Assembly (NCBI RefSeq): GCF_032154225.1
Contig: NZ_JALDYF010000003.1
Span: forward strand, 186,001 to 250,000
Direction: 5' to 3'
Length of the DNA stretch: 64,000 nucleotides
Source: Psychrobacillus sp032154225
Lineage (GTDB): Bacteria > Bacillota > Bacilli > Bacillales_A > Planococcaceae
The notes below the pieces were generated by a model. That model was not told where the DNA came from. It made no database searches and saw only the letters and a program-made list of their open reading frames with translations. The translations under genes were made by a program, and so were the position numbers. Below are positions 24,116 to 33,698 of the stretch, piece after piece. Position 1 is the stretch's first letter; each line of letters opens with the position of its first letter.

Positions 24116-26442
24116 TTTAAATCACCTTCCATTCCAACATCTATCGTTACTTTCAACCCTTGCCCTAATGAAGAAACAATATCTATATCCCCTTGTATAC
24201 TTCTAATTCGTTCTTTTATACCAACTAGCCCCATTGAGCTAAACGAATATCCTTCATCATTTATCTCAAAGCCATCCCCATCGTCTTCGTATATTAAATG
24301 AATGGACTCATCCGATTGATATAACTTTAAGTTAACCGATCTGGCATTAGAATGTTTCATCGCATTATTAAACAATTCTTGCACAATACGATAAAGAATA
24401 AGCTCTTTTTCCTTATTCATCTTAATCTTTTCATCTAAAGAAGTATGAAGAAGAAAGCTGCTCCGTAGTTTTGTTTGACGAATCAATTGGTACAAAGATT
24501 CCATTAAACCTTGTTCATTCAAAAGCGGTGGTCTTAGTTCCATACACGTTTCCCGTATTAAATGCACATTATCAAGCATTTGCTCCTTAATAACATTTAG
24601 TTTATCTTTTAAAGTTGTAGAGTCAGCCATTCTTTCTAAGTCTTCAATTTCTCGTAAAAGCTGTAGTTGCTCCTGCAAAATTGAATCGTGCAAGTCATTA
24701 GATAAACTAGCTCTCTCTTTTTCAGAAATTGTAAATAGTAATCTTGATAGCCAAGTTGGATGCTGATTCGTTTCTTGTAATTTCAGATTGCTAATTTGAA
24801 CGACTAATCCTTCAATCAACTTCATATTTTCCAAAACAATACTTGAAAAGTATGCCATCATTTCAATCCAAATTTTCTCTTCCACATTCAAGTTCGTCCC
24901 AGATTTCTTTTCGTCACATAAAATAATTTGCCTCATTCCTACTTCACTACCTATGACAACTGCGAATCCTTTTGGAAAGAATATTAATGTTCCAATCGTC
25001 TGAGACTCCCATTTTACTTTTTCGAGTTCCATTGAATCGATGAATATCTCGGATGAAGCAGTATGCACACGCCAATTGCGGGTTTCTTCATCTTGCTCAA
25101 GCTGGATAAAAATTGCTTGCTGTATCTCTAAATTTTCTTCCATCTCACTTAAAATACGAGCGACAATACCTTGCACTTTATTTTCCTCTTGTGTCTTATG
25201 AAAGAACGTATATAAATTCGTTTGTAAATCACCCTTGGAAGAAAATAAATACTTTCGACTTTTATAATCAATCCATTCTTTCCAATATAAAAATAAAATA
25301 CTGCTTACGAAAGTCCAGATTAGTGTAGTTCCAAATGGAATTGAAAATAGATCATTATTTAATATAAGGTTAATCCCGCCAGCCAAAAGTACCGAAAAAG
25401 GAAATGCTAGCATTGTATAATACTTTAACCGGCCAATGATATAGTCAATATCAAATAACTTCTCTGCTAACTGTAAATAAATAAAACCAATTGGGATCAA
25501 CAGTAAAAATATGACGGCAATTTCAGCATTTAAAAAATACTGATTAAAAAGAATCGAAGGCACTGCATACAATAAAGTAAATGGACTAAAAGCTAATGCA
25601 AATATTAGAACGAGCAATTTGATTGCCTGACTACCTGGTTGATTCATGTATTTTGAATAATTTTTAATTAATAACGTAATAATAACAATTAACAATAAGC
25701 TAAATACGCCCAATTCAGTGATCGTTTGGATATTACTTAATGCTGGTATAAAGAAAAGCACTACATTTTCAACTAAAATTAATACAATTAACATGTAAAG
25801 CTTCCATAAGTGAGATTCCTTTATAAAAGAAACTTGAAATCGTTTTAAAAAGATATTTAAAAAACGTATGTATAATACTAAGCATCCAGTAAACGTAACG
25901 GCGTTGACAAACCTAGCGATTAAATCCCCACGGCTTGATGCTCCAGCACTGCCATACGCTAATGCAATACATAATAGAAACTGGATGAGCACGATGACTG
26001 ATACATCATGCTTTTGTTTTCGATACAAATAAAGTGAAACATAAATAGTAAGAATAGTATAAGCGATAGGTAGGAAAAAATGGGAAACAAGCTGACCGAT
26101 CTCTGTCTGATAGGAAACGATATAATGTTTCTCTTGCCCATTTCCATCTAATAAAGTAAGTGACTTTGCAGTTCTAATCAACTGTGTTTTGATAATTTCG
26201 CGATTTTCACCAGAATACTCCCCATCAATTTCTACAATAATATCATCTACATGAATATTTTGATTGTATGCCCATCCATTTTCAAAAACTTCATCTACAA
26301 TCCACTTTCCGCCCTCTTCCTTTACTGAAAAACCTACTAATGGGGACTGAATCGTGATATAGGACACATACGAAATAAATAGCAGCAAAGCTACTATTGG
26401 TAGGAGTATTTTTTTGTCTGGGAGTCGCATATTTTCAACCAT
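24112..26442 (-). CDS. comP: Histidine kinase ComP-like, PDZ plus multi-pass membrane sensor
   Basis: 776 residues, about the size of B. subtilis ComP. One N-terminal helix, then an extracellular PDZ-like domain (about 30-110: FSVKEEGGKWIVDEVFENGWAY, NIHVDDIIVEIDGEYSG), then about eight membrane segments up to residue 390, a linker, the HisKA_3 dimerisation domain with phospho-His585 (LSNDLHDSILQEQL) and HATPase_c (ELFNNAMKHSNARS, YEDDGDGFEI, GLVGIKERI). It should detect the ComX pheromone. The ATG at 26442 lacks a clear ribosome site; an ATG four codons later is an alternative. Confidence 0.92.
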   Translation of the reverse strand: MVENMRLPDKKILLPIVALLLFISYVSYITIQSPLVGFSVKEEGGKWIVDEVFENGWAYNQNIHVDDIIVEIDGEYSGENREIIKTQLIRTAKSLTLLDGNGQEKHYIVSYQTEIGQLVSHFFLPIAYTILTIYVSLYLYRKQKHDVSVIVLIQFLLCIALAYGSAGASSRGDLIARFVNAVTFTGCLVLYIRFLNIFLKRFQVSFIKESHLWKLYMLIVLILVENVVLFFIPALSNIQTITELGVFSLLLIVIITLLIKNYSKYMNQPGSQAIKLLVLIFALAFSPFTLLYAVPSILFNQYFLNAEIAVIFLLLIPIGFIYLQLAEKLFDIDYIIGRLKYYTMLAFPFSVLLAGGINLILNNDLFSIPFGTTLIWTFVSSILFLYWKEWIDYKSRKYLFSSKGDLQTNLYTFFHKTQEENKVQGIVARILSEMEENLEIQQAIFIQLEQDEETRNWRVHTASSEIFIDSMELEKVKWESQTIGTLIFFPKGFAVVIGSEVGMRQIILCDEKKSGTNLNVEEKIWIEMMAYFSSIVLENMKLIEGLVVQISNLKLQETNQHPTWLSRLLFTISEKERASLSNDLHDSILQEQLQLLREIEDLERMADSTTLKDKLNVIKEQMLDNVHLIRETCMELRPPLLNEQGLMESLYQLIRQTKLRSSFLLHTSLDEKIKMNKEKELILYRIVQELFNNAMKHSNARSVNLKLYQSDESIHLIYEDDGDGFEINDEGYSFSSMGLVGIKERIRSIQGDIDIVSSLGQGLKVTIDVGMEGDLK

Positions 26443-26465
26443 CTTTTTTGTTTTATTTTAGTAAA

Positions 26466-26624
26466 TTAGTTCCAGTAAACTCCAAGTTCCGATGCGTCTT
26501 TTGAGTATGTTTCTAAGATAGATTTTGTTTCACTTTCACTTACTCCAACTAAGCATACTTTCTCTTCTTTCAAAAGCTTTAATAATTGTGGTTGTTTATT
26601 TAAGAGTTGAATTGTTTTTAACAT
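26466..26624 (-). CDS. comX: ComX pheromone precursor (52 aa)
   Basis: A short gene in the gap between comQ and comP. Translation from the ATG at 26624 gives 52 residues starting MLKTIQLLNKQPQLLKLLKE and ending in SELGVYWN, then TAA at 26466. Size, lysine/leucine-rich N-terminus, position and a tryptophan in the last few residues (Trp51, followed by a single Asn) all match ComX. In this family ComQ isoprenylates that Trp, and the processed C-terminal peptide is the signal. TGAGGA lies nine bases before the ATG. comQ ends 10 bp upstream. Confidence 0.9.
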   Translation of the reverse strand: MLKTIQLLNKQPQLLKLLKEEKVCLVGVSESETKSILETYSKDASELGVYWN

Positions 26625-26634
26625 GTGCTATTCC

Positions 26635-27549
26635 TCATTTCATATATTGTTGTAAAAACTGTATTTGGTTTTCTGTATAAGATAGCCTTTGTAACTCATC
26701 CATTATTTTGTTACGCAGTACATTTCTTATGACTAATGCATACTTAATCGCATCCGTATCGACTAGCTTTTGCTGGATGATGTCTTGATAGCTTAGAAAA
26801 ACTTCTTTGCTCATGCCGCCTGCATAATAGTCGGTCATAAATTTCAGTTCTTCATCGTCATATTCAAGCAAGTAAATGATAGGCAATGAATACTTTTTAT
26901 TCATCATATCATTTTTTTCATGCCAACTCTTCAAATCCATAATATCATTATTAATTTGCCCAACTACACCCATCCACTTTGAGTAGCTTTCTATTTCTGG
27001 CAATACATCCCCATTTGCAATGACCGAGCCTACAGAACAAGCCAAGCATACTAACGAACCCGATTTTTCTTGCATCATGTTCATATAATCATTTTCATTT
27101 TGACAAATGTTTAATAGGTCCTTATGCTGCCCTTGAATAGCGTTTAATGCATACTTTTCCATAATAGCTATCGCTTGCTCTTTATACGAAAACTCCGTTT
27201 GGCTGATTGCACTCGTACATAGAAACAGCAATGCAGTAGAAGCATTTAACGATAACGCTGGGTGACTAGACCACGGCTTATCAATAACGTCACCATCTTC
27301 TATATCATCTAATATATCAAATGATAGAATGAGTAGTTCAATCGCAGCGGCAACTTGATAAATTTCTTTATCAAATGAAGGTGCAAACTGCTCATAATGA
27401 AAGACGCATAACACCCCAAAAGGATAATGATCCTCCACTTTATGCTGCACAAAACTTAAAAGTAAACGCTGTAAATCTTGTTGCTGAATTGTTTCTTTAA
27501 TAATACTTTCCATCGACAAACGTATTTCTTTTGACTCTATATTTACCAT
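26635..27549 (-). CDS. comQ: ComX-modifying isoprenyl transferase ComQ
   Basis: 304 residues with the polyprenyl-synthase helical fold. The first aspartate-rich motif is DDIED (residues 81-85); the second is NDIMD (201-205). ComQ processes, prenylates and secretes the ComX peptide; both motifs bind the isoprenyl diphosphate through magnesium. AGGGGA precedes the ATG at 27549. It is the first gene of the comQXPA operon. Sequence around SFDILDDIEDGD is highly typical of ComQ. Confidence 0.92.
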   Translation of the reverse strand: MVNIESKEIRLSMESIIKETIQQQDLQRLLLSFVQHKVEDHYPFGVLCVFHYEQFAPSFDKEIYQVAAAIELLILSFDILDDIEDGDVIDKPWSSHPALSLNASTALLFLCTSAISQTEFSYKEQAIAIMEKYALNAIQGQHKDLLNICQNENDYMNMMQEKSGSLVCLACSVGSVIANGDVLPEIESYSKWMGVVGQINNDIMDLKSWHEKNDMMNKKYSLPIIYLLEYDDEELKFMTDYYAGGMSKEVFLSYQDIIQQKLVDTDAIKYALVIRNVLRNKIMDELQRLSYTENQIQFLQQYMK

Positions 27550-27642
27550 GCTATCCCCTACTTCTCTAGTACACTATTCTCACATCGTAAAGATAGCACA
27601 ATTGTCACCACATTTACCATTGCGGCATCACGCGTTTTTCGT

Positions 27643-28045
27643 TGCGGTAGTTGATTAACCATTCTATTCAATTTAGTAGTATCGGCAGGGATTTGCTCTA
27701 CAGAGTCGAACTCTTTCAGGCTATCTCTCTATCGAAATTTTTTCCAAATAAATGCGCTAAAATTCCAACTAAAACGTAGAGTGACAGCTGGGAAAATAAA
27801 TGTAAAAGCATTGAAAAATAGAAAATGGATCATCACATTTTATCGTGAAGCCCCATGATTACTAACCTATATAGATAGAGATTTACAACGCGTCGGTCCG
27901 CATGAACCGAGTATGAGACCCACTTGGGCACAGCACAAGTTGGCTCATGCAAGGTGCGGCAAGCCCGAAGGCATGTGGGCTATTTACTAAGACGCACTAT
28001 ACGTAAAGTACGAATGAGGACGTAAAGCAAGTCGAAAACGAGTGT
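27643..28045 (+). repeat. R-element copy 3 (about 400 bp, 3' end truncated)
   Basis: The left end keeps GTTGATTAACC and ATTCTATTCAATTTA; module B is mostly lost. Module A is intact with small changes (27888-27985, GACCCACTTGGG, TTGGCTCATGCAAGGTGCGG), followed by AAGACGCACTATACGTAAAG and GTCGAAAACGA. The outer right TIR is missing, and the copy runs up to the end of the racemase gene. No target duplication can be assigned. Confidence 0.7.
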
Positions 28046-28055
28046 TATTCCGTTT

Positions 28056-28745
28056 CTATTCTAGCGCTTTATTGACAGCTTCTTGTGCATGTATAACGGT
28101 TGTATCAAATAAGGGAACCTTCGAATCTTCTTGTTTCACGAGAAGACCAATTTCTGTACAGCCCAATATGATCCCTTCAGCACCATTTTCTATTAATCGC
28201 TCAATAATTTGCTTGTATGCTTCCCTTGAAGCTTGTTGAATAGTTCCTAAACACAGTTCATCATAGATTATTCTATTCACTATTTCTCTATCTTCTTCAC
28301 TAGGAACCAATACTTTGATTCCTTTCGATTTAATGCGGGACTTATAAAAGTCTTGCTCCATCGTATATTTCGTTCCTAGAAGCCCAATTGTGCTAATCTT
28401 AGATTGCTGAATTTGATAAGCTGTTGTATCGGCGATATGTAAAATAGGTATAGTAATTTTTTCTTCCATATATTCACTTACTTTATGCATTGTATTTGTA
28501 CAAATGACGATAAATTCTGCTCCAGCTTTTTCTAAAGACTGTGCAACAGTTGCCAATAAATGCCCCGCACTTTCCCAATCACCATCAGCTTGATACCGTT
28601 CTACTTCCGCAAAATCAACACTATATAAAATACACTTTGCAGAGTGAAGTCCTCCTAATCTATTTTTCGTTTCCTCATTAATAATTCGATAATATTCAAG
28701 GGAAGACTCCCAACTCATTCCACCTATTAGTCCAATTGTTTTCAA
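28056..28745 (-). CDS. Aspartate/glutamate racemase family protein (RacX/YgeA-like)
   Basis: 229 residues. The two catalytic cysteines are visible: in IVICTNTMHKV (near residue 82) and in IILGCTEIGLL (near 194). The N-terminal KTIGLIGGMSWESSLEYYRIIN is the family start. Members interconvert L- and D-forms of acidic or other amino acids without a cofactor; YgeA/RacX proteins have broad specificity. The ATG at 28745 is followed directly by the motif. It stands alone between the com locus and the siderophore genes. Confidence 0.9.
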   Translation of the reverse strand: MKTIGLIGGMSWESSLEYYRIINEETKNRLGGLHSAKCILYSVDFAEVERYQADGDWESAGHLLATVAQSLEKAGAEFIVICTNTMHKVSEYMEEKITIPILHIADTTAYQIQQSKISTIGLLGTKYTMEQDFYKSRIKSKGIKVLVPSEEDREIVNRIIYDELCLGTIQQASREAYKQIIERLIENGAEGIILGCTEIGLLVKQEDSKVPLFDTTVIHAQEAVNKALE

Positions 28746-28826
28746 CCCTATTCTCCTCCATCCACTTGCTTTACATTATTCGTTCTCCTTATGTGAAAAT
28801 CCTTTATAATGAAATAAAAAGGGGCG

Positions 28827-28855
28827 AGTAGACACGTCTTGCCGTCTACTTGACC
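28827..28855 (-). terminator. Terminator of the siderophore operon
   Basis: AGTAGAC (28827-28833) and GTCTACT (28844-28850) with flanking G-C pairs; the minus strand continues CCCCTTTTTATTT. It overlaps the last codons of the FhuF-like gene. Confidence 0.75.
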
Positions 28856-29601
28856 CTTTTTTCTTTTGAAATTAATGGACATGTTGCACAACGCTTCTTC
28901 ATATTAGTTAAATGCGAATAGCAGCAAGTGTCTCTTTTCCGAATTTCTTTACCTAACTTCTCGACATATAGTCGCTCGTTATAATACCTTGTGATCGGGT
29001 TCTCAACATAGTTCCCAAACATAGTACCTGAAGCCTGAAAAATGATAAACTGAAAATCTTCCTTTGCACGATGCTGAATCTCTTTCGGAATATCCTCTCC
29101 CATAAAAACTGCTTCGTATAACCAAAAAAGATATACCGCAATATTCTCCCATAAAATAAGCTTCGACACTTTTGTAGTGTAATAAAGACGTTCTATTAAT
29201 GGAGATATATGATCATTGAATAAAGTCTCTATACACTCAATTCTCCACTTATCCCTATCTAACTCGAATTCCTTCGTATCCAAATGATTGAATCGGATAC
29301 CCGGTAACCACAATTTTTCATCATCTTTCGTTTCTAACGATATGTTACCGTAGGATACATCTAGTTTTTCATTCCACGCGGTCATGGCATACAAATAAAT
29401 AACTGGTAAAAATGCATACCGTTTCATAAAAATAGATGCAGTCACTTTAGCGTTAGAAGCATCTAAATGTTCACCAAGCAACTTTAAATAAGCTTTCATT
29501 GCATGTTCCGATAATATTTCTTTCATCTTCACAGAAAGGGACGAATCCACTTTTTCCATAGTCAAACGCAGTTCGCGGAGTTTATCTAACTTCGATTCCA
29601 C
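28846..29601 (-). CDS. FhuF-like siderophore-iron reductase
   Basis: 251 residues. The C-terminus has Cys226, Cys227, Cys238 and Cys241 (TCCYSHLTNMKKRCATCPL), the C-C-X10-C-X2-C cluster that holds the [2Fe-2S] centre in FhuF. This family reduces ferric siderophores after uptake so iron can be released in the cytoplasm. The start is GTG at 29601, touching the stop of the ATPase gene; GGAG lies just upstream. As the last gene of a Fur-controlled uptake operon its role fits well. Confidence 0.88.
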   Translation of the reverse strand: MESKLDKLRELRLTMEKVDSSLSVKMKEILSEHAMKAYLKLLGEHLDASNAKVTASIFMKRYAFLPVIYLYAMTAWNEKLDVSYGNISLETKDDEKLWLPGIRFNHLDTKEFELDRDKWRIECIETLFNDHISPLIERLYYTTKVSKLILWENIAVYLFWLYEAVFMGEDIPKEIQHRAKEDFQFIIFQASGTMFGNYVENPITRYYNERLYVEKLGKEIRKRDTCCYSHLTNMKKRCATCPLISKEKRVK

Positions 29602-30414
29602 CTACACTCCAACTTCCTTTAAAATGCAACGTCCTTTCCCAAAAGGGATACAAAGGGGCGTTCCAAACAATGGATCCGCTGTAATCTGACAATCCATTCC
29701 AAACACATTTTTCACTAATGGACAGCTAATAATATGCTCTGGTTTTCCTTGAGCATAAACTTTTTGATCTTTTATCGCTACAATATTGTCTGCATATCGA
29801 CATGCTAAGTTTATATCATGTAACACCATCACAATCGTTCGCTGCTCTTTTTCGTTTAAATCATAAAGTAAATCGAGAATTTCGATTTGATGTGTCATAT
29901 CCAAATACGTTGTTGGTTCATCTAAAAGAATAATATCTGTATCTTGCGCTAAAGTCATGGCTATCCAAACTCTTTGGCGCTGTCCCCCCGACAATGTATC
30001 TACTGGGCGATCTTTTAAATCTTCAATAGCTGTTGCCTTTAAAGCCTTCATTACTTTTTCTTCGTCTTCCTCTGTCCACTGTTTTAACCACGTTTGATAA
30101 GGGTATCTACCTTGCTTCACTAGCTGAAGAACTGTTAGACCTTCCGGTGCAACAGGCGATTGAGGAAGAATTGACATTTGTTTTGCAACATCTTTTGTAG
30201 ACATTTTGGAAATTGCTTTCCCCTCCAACAACACTGCTCCTGATTTCGGTTTTAACAGTCTAGCAATAGAACGAAGAAGCGTGGATTTTCCACATCCGTT
30301 TCCACCGATAAAAACTGTAATTTCCCCTTTAGGAATTTGAAGGTCTAATTCTTTTATTATAATGCTGTCCCCATATGAAAGAGTTAAGGCTTGTGTTTCG
30401 ATCGTTTGAACCAT
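29602..30414 (-). CDS. Iron-siderophore ABC transporter ATPase (FecE/YusV-like)
   Basis: 270 residues from the ATG at 30414, which follows AAAGGAG; a TTG 21 bp upstream is in frame but lies before that site. Walker A GGNGCGKST, signature LSGGQRQRVWIA, Walker B IILLDEPTTYLDM and the switch His in VLHDINLACRYADN are intact. LDEPTTYLDMTHQ is characteristic of FecE/FhuC-type ATPases. It powers the two FecCD permeases encoded just upstream. Confidence 0.93.
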   Translation of the reverse strand: MVQTIETQALTLSYGDSIIIKELDLQIPKGEITVFIGGNGCGKSTLLRSIARLLKPKSGAVLLEGKAISKMSTKDVAKQMSILPQSPVAPEGLTVLQLVKQGRYPYQTWLKQWTEEDEEKVMKALKATAIEDLKDRPVDTLSGGQRQRVWIAMTLAQDTDIILLDEPTTYLDMTHQIEILDLLYDLNEKEQRTIVMVLHDINLACRYADNIVAIKDQKVYAQGKPEHIISCPLVKNVFGMDCQITADPLFGTPLCIPFGKGRCILKEVGV

Positions 30415-30452
30415 TTCATTCGCTCCTTTTATCAAAAATGAATAGCAACTAA

Positions 30453-31508
30453 TTAGCGACTGCGAGTTTTAAATAATAAATAAATAAAGTAAGGAGCACC
30501 TATTCCAGCTGTAAATACACCTGCTGGTATTTCTAATGGAGAAAATAATGTTCTACCGATTAAATCAGCTAACATAACTAAGATCGCGCCGATAAATGCA
30601 GAAACAGGTAATAATGCTCCAAATGAAGAACCTACAAGTCTTCTCGCCATATGAGGAGCCATTAAACCTACAAATCCAATTCCTCCGGCGAATGCTACAG
30701 AACCCCCAACAAGAGCTGTACTAATCAATAATAAGAAAAAACGCTGACGTTGAATTTTTCCCCCAACACCTGTTGCAACTTCATCTCCAAGCTCTAGAAT
30801 ATTAATACTCTTGACCATGAAAAACGCGATCAAAATAAAAGTCACTGTCCAAGGTACTAATATCGCTACATTACTCCAACTCGACCCATATACAGTACCT
30901 GTAATCCAAATATTAGCCTGGCTCGCTTTATAAATAGGTCCCATGATCATTAGCATGGTCGTTAAAGCCTGCGTAAGAGCGGAAATTCCAATACCTATTA
31001 ATATAATCCTTATCGGAGATACTCCACTTTTCCATGCTAAAAAGTACACAAGTAATCCAACAATTACTGCTCCAGAAAAAGCAGCGAGAGGCATCCATTT
31101 TATACTCACAGTCAAAGAATGGTTGCTATCACTAAAATAAGCTAGAAAACTTACAACAGCGACCGATGCTCCTCCTGTAATTCCAAGAACATCAGGTGAA
31201 GCTAGAGGATTTCGAATCATTCCTTGAAGAATACCACCAGCAACTGCTAATGCCATTCCTACCATCAGTGCAACAATAATTCTTGGAAGGCGGAAAGATT
31301 GGACAACAAGTCTTTCCATATCTGTCCCACCACCAAATAGTACTTGTAAAACTTTCAGTGGGCTTAACTTCATATCACCCATTCCTGTACTCAAAACGAA
31401 GACTGCTCCTGCTACTAGCATCAAGACCATTAATACAACCGTTGCTCTTTTATCTAAAAGAAAGGACACTTTTCCTTTCATCATTCTAAAATTCTTATAT
31501 TGATTCAT
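30453..31508 (-). CDS. Iron-siderophore ABC transporter permease 2 (FecCD family)
   Basis: 351 residues, about ten membrane helices. FecCD hallmarks include RLPRIIVALMVGMALAVAGGILQGMIRNPLASPDVLGITGGA near the N-terminus and GGIGFVGLMAPHMARRLVGSSF near residue 285. The start overlaps the stop of permease 1 by 4 bp. With permease 1 it forms the channel of the importer. Confidence 0.92.
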   Translation of the reverse strand: MNQYKNFRMMKGKVSFLLDKRATVVLMVLMLVAGAVFVLSTGMGDMKLSPLKVLQVLFGGGTDMERLVVQSFRLPRIIVALMVGMALAVAGGILQGMIRNPLASPDVLGITGGASVAVVSFLAYFSDSNHSLTVSIKWMPLAAFSGAVIVGLLVYFLAWKSGVSPIRIILIGIGISALTQALTTMLMIMGPIYKASQANIWITGTVYGSSWSNVAILVPWTVTFILIAFFMVKSINILELGDEVATGVGGKIQRQRFFLLLISTALVGGSVAFAGGIGFVGLMAPHMARRLVGSSFGALLPVSAFIGAILVMLADLIGRTLFSPLEIPAGVFTAGIGAPYFIYLLFKTRSR

Positions 31509-32509
31509 CGAGCATTAAACCCCTTTCTTGCAATGTAAATGAAGAATGGAGTTCCTATAATAGCAGTCATCACGCCAACAGGAACTTCCTGCGGCATAAT
31601 AACATACCTTGCCACAATATCCGCTGCGAGCAAAAGTATACCACCTAAAATTCCTGCAAAAGGTATGAGCCAACGATGATCGATGCCAACGATAGATCTC
31701 GTTATATGAGGAATAACAATGCCAATAAATCCAATAGGACCTGCGATTGCAACAGAACCCCCAGCTAAAAAAATGACGATGATTGCAACTATTATTTTTA
31801 AAATTCCAGTATTTAATCCTAATCCCTTCGCAACATCTTCGCCCATGGATAAAACATTCATCTTAGAAGCGACGATAAGGGATCCTACCCAACCAATGAT
31901 TAAATACGGTAAAACAGTAACTAAAATCTCTATTTTCCGTCCTTCAACAGAACCTGCTAGCCAAAATAACACTTGCTCAAAAGCTGCTTCATTTATCACT
32001 AAAAAACCTTGAGTAAAAGAAGCAAACATTGCAGAAATTGCAGCTCCTGCTAAGGTTAACTTCATGGGTGTAAGTCCTTCTCTTCCTGAGGAACCTATTA
32101 CATATACACTTATCGCTGCTACAGCTGCTCCGAAAAAGGAAATCCATGTAAACGCTTGAAGATTTCCTACTGAGAAAAGAGTAACTGCTACAACGACCGC
32201 AAATCCAGCTCCAGCGTTTACTCCAAAAATTCCAGGTGATGCAAGAGGGTTTTTCGTAAGTGTTTGCATTAACACTCCTGAAATAGCTAGACTACTTCCG
32301 ACCGCCGCTGCTATTAAAGCACGAGGCAATCTCACTGTTTCGATAACTATATGCTCATTCGAACCATTATTATTTTGAAAAGCTTCTAATACCATCTTCC
32401 ATGTTGTGTTTGTATATCCATAAACAATGCTTAAACACATTAAAATTAATAATAAAAAAATGGCAATTACAAGACCAAGCACTCTTTGCTTATTATTTTT
32501 TAATAACAT
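31505..32509 (-). CDS. Iron-siderophore ABC transporter permease 1 (FecCD family)
   Basis: 334 residues from the ATG at 32509 (AGAAAGG eight bases upstream). The frame stays open to a GTG at 32557, but that start lacks a good site. FecCD motifs RLPRALIAAAVGSSLAISGVLMQ, KNPLASPGIFGVNAG and GPIGFIGIVIPHITRSIVGIDHR are present, with about ten membrane segments. The Fur box at 32597-32611 lies just upstream. Confidence 0.9.
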   Translation of the reverse strand: MLLKNNKQRVLGLVIAIFLLLILMCLSIVYGYTNTTWKMVLEAFQNNNGSNEHIVIETVRLPRALIAAAVGSSLAISGVLMQTLTKNPLASPGIFGVNAGAGFAVVVAVTLFSVGNLQAFTWISFFGAAVAAISVYVIGSSGREGLTPMKLTLAGAAISAMFASFTQGFLVINEAAFEQVLFWLAGSVEGRKIEILVTVLPYLIIGWVGSLIVASKMNVLSMGEDVAKGLGLNTGILKIIVAIIVIFLAGGSVAIAGPIGFIGIVIPHITRSIVGIDHRWLIPFAGILGGILLLAADIVARYVIMPQEVPVGVMTAIIGTPFFIYIARKGFNAR

Positions 32510-32596
32510 ATATAAAAACCTTTCTAACATCATTTTAATAGAGTGAATTTTACACACCTAAGTCTATTCTATCCTATTACATACTGTCAATGAGTT

Positions 32597-32611
32597 TGAA
32601 AATCATTTTCA
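32597..32611. promoter_or_regulatory. Fur box for the permease/ATPase/reductase operon
   Basis: TGAAAATCATTTTCA, a perfect 7-1-7 dyad of the Fur consensus form (TGATAATnATTATCA), 88 bp before the permease ATG on the minus strand. Confidence 0.85.
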
Positions 32612-32660
32612 TTTAGAAGTTGACATAATGACAACATAGGCTTTATTATAAGACTTGCAT

Positions 32661-32675
32661 TGAAAATGATTATCA
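32661..32675. promoter_or_regulatory. Fur box for the siderophore-binding protein gene
   Basis: TGAAAATGATTATCA, a Fur-type 7-1-7 dyad with one mismatched position, 30 bp before the lipoprotein start on the plus strand. Two boxes 50 bp apart allow separate iron control of the divergent units. Confidence 0.85.
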
Positions 32676-32705
32676 TTGGCAATCACATTTAGGAGGAACT
32701 ATAAG

Positions 32706-33695
32706 ATGAAATCTTTTAAACTTTTGTTCACGCTTATTTCTATCATGAGCATTTTATTTTTAGCTGCGTGTGGAAATACAGAAGAAAAAGCTGAGAATAC
32801 AGAGGATACAAGCAATAAAACAGAAGATACAAGCTATACTGTTGAACACTCAATGGGATCAACAACAATAGACAAAACACCTGAAAAAATAGTCATTCTT
32901 TCAAACGAAGGGACAGAAGCACTTCTTTCATTAGGAGTAACTCCAGTTGGAGCTGTTCAATCTTGGCTAGGAGACCCTTGGTACGATCATATTACAGATG
33001 CGATGAAAGACGTAGAAGTTGTAGGAACTGAGGGAGAAGTTAATTTAGAGAAAATTGCTGCATTAAAACCAGATTTAATTATAGGTACTAAAATACGTCA
33101 AGAAGCTGTGTATGATCAATTAAGTGCAATTGCTCCAACTGTCTTTTCTGAAACTTTAAGAGGCGACTGGAAAGATAACTTCAAATTATATGCAAAAGCT
33201 TTAAACCTTGAAGATAAAGGTACGGAAGTATTAAGCCAATTTGATGTCCACTTAGAAGAAGTGAAGCAAAGTCTTGGTGATAAAGTTAATCAAGAAGTAT
33301 CTGTCGTTCGATTCATGGCTGGTAAATCTCGCATTTACTATACAGATTCCTTCTCCGGAGTTATTTTCGATCAACTTGGATTTAAACGTGCTGCTCAGCA
33401 AGCTGAATTATTTACTGCTGACAACAAATTAGGGAATCTTGCTATAGAAGTAGGGAAAGAGGTTATTCCTAAAATGGATGGCGATGTTCTATTCTACTTC
33501 ACATACGCTCCACAAGGTGACCCTGCTGCTCTTGATACAGCAAAAGAGTGGACTACAGATCCTCTTTGGAATAATTTAAGTGCTGTGAAGAGTGGAAATG
33601 TTCATGAGGTTAGTGATGCTATTTGGAACACTGCTGGTGGAGTATTGGCTGCTAACTTAATGTTAGATGATATCCAAGCTATTTTTGAGAAATAA
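32706..33695 (+). CDS. Siderophore-binding lipoprotein (YfiY-like)
   Basis: 329 residues from the ATG at 32706 with AGGAGG upstream. Signal peptide with lipobox LAAC (cysteine near 22), then the FecB/FhuD-like two-lobed domain: TTIDKTPEKIVILSNEGTEALLSLGVTPVG, DLIIGTKIRQEAVYDQLSAIAPTV and ending NTAGGVLAANLMLDDIQAIF. It resembles the B. subtilis YfiY type that binds hydroxamate/citrate siderophores such as schizokinen; the ligand is inferred. It is divergent from the permeases and has its own Fur box. Confidence 0.9.
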   Translation: MKSFKLLFTLISIMSILFLAACGNTEEKAENTEDTSNKTEDTSYTVEHSMGSTTIDKTPEKIVILSNEGTEALLSLGVTPVGAVQSWLGDPWYDHITDAMKDVEVVGTEGEVNLEKIAALKPDLIIGTKIRQEAVYDQLSAIAPTVFSETLRGDWKDNFKLYAKALNLEDKGTEVLSQFDVHLEEVKQSLGDKVNQEVSVVRFMAGKSRIYYTDSFSGVIFDQLGFKRAAQQAELFTADNKLGNLAIEVGKEVIPKMDGDVLFYFTYAPQGDPAALDTAKEWTTDPLWNNLSAVKSGNVHEVSDAIWNTAGGVLAANLMLDDIQAIFEK

Positions 33696-33698
33696 AAA

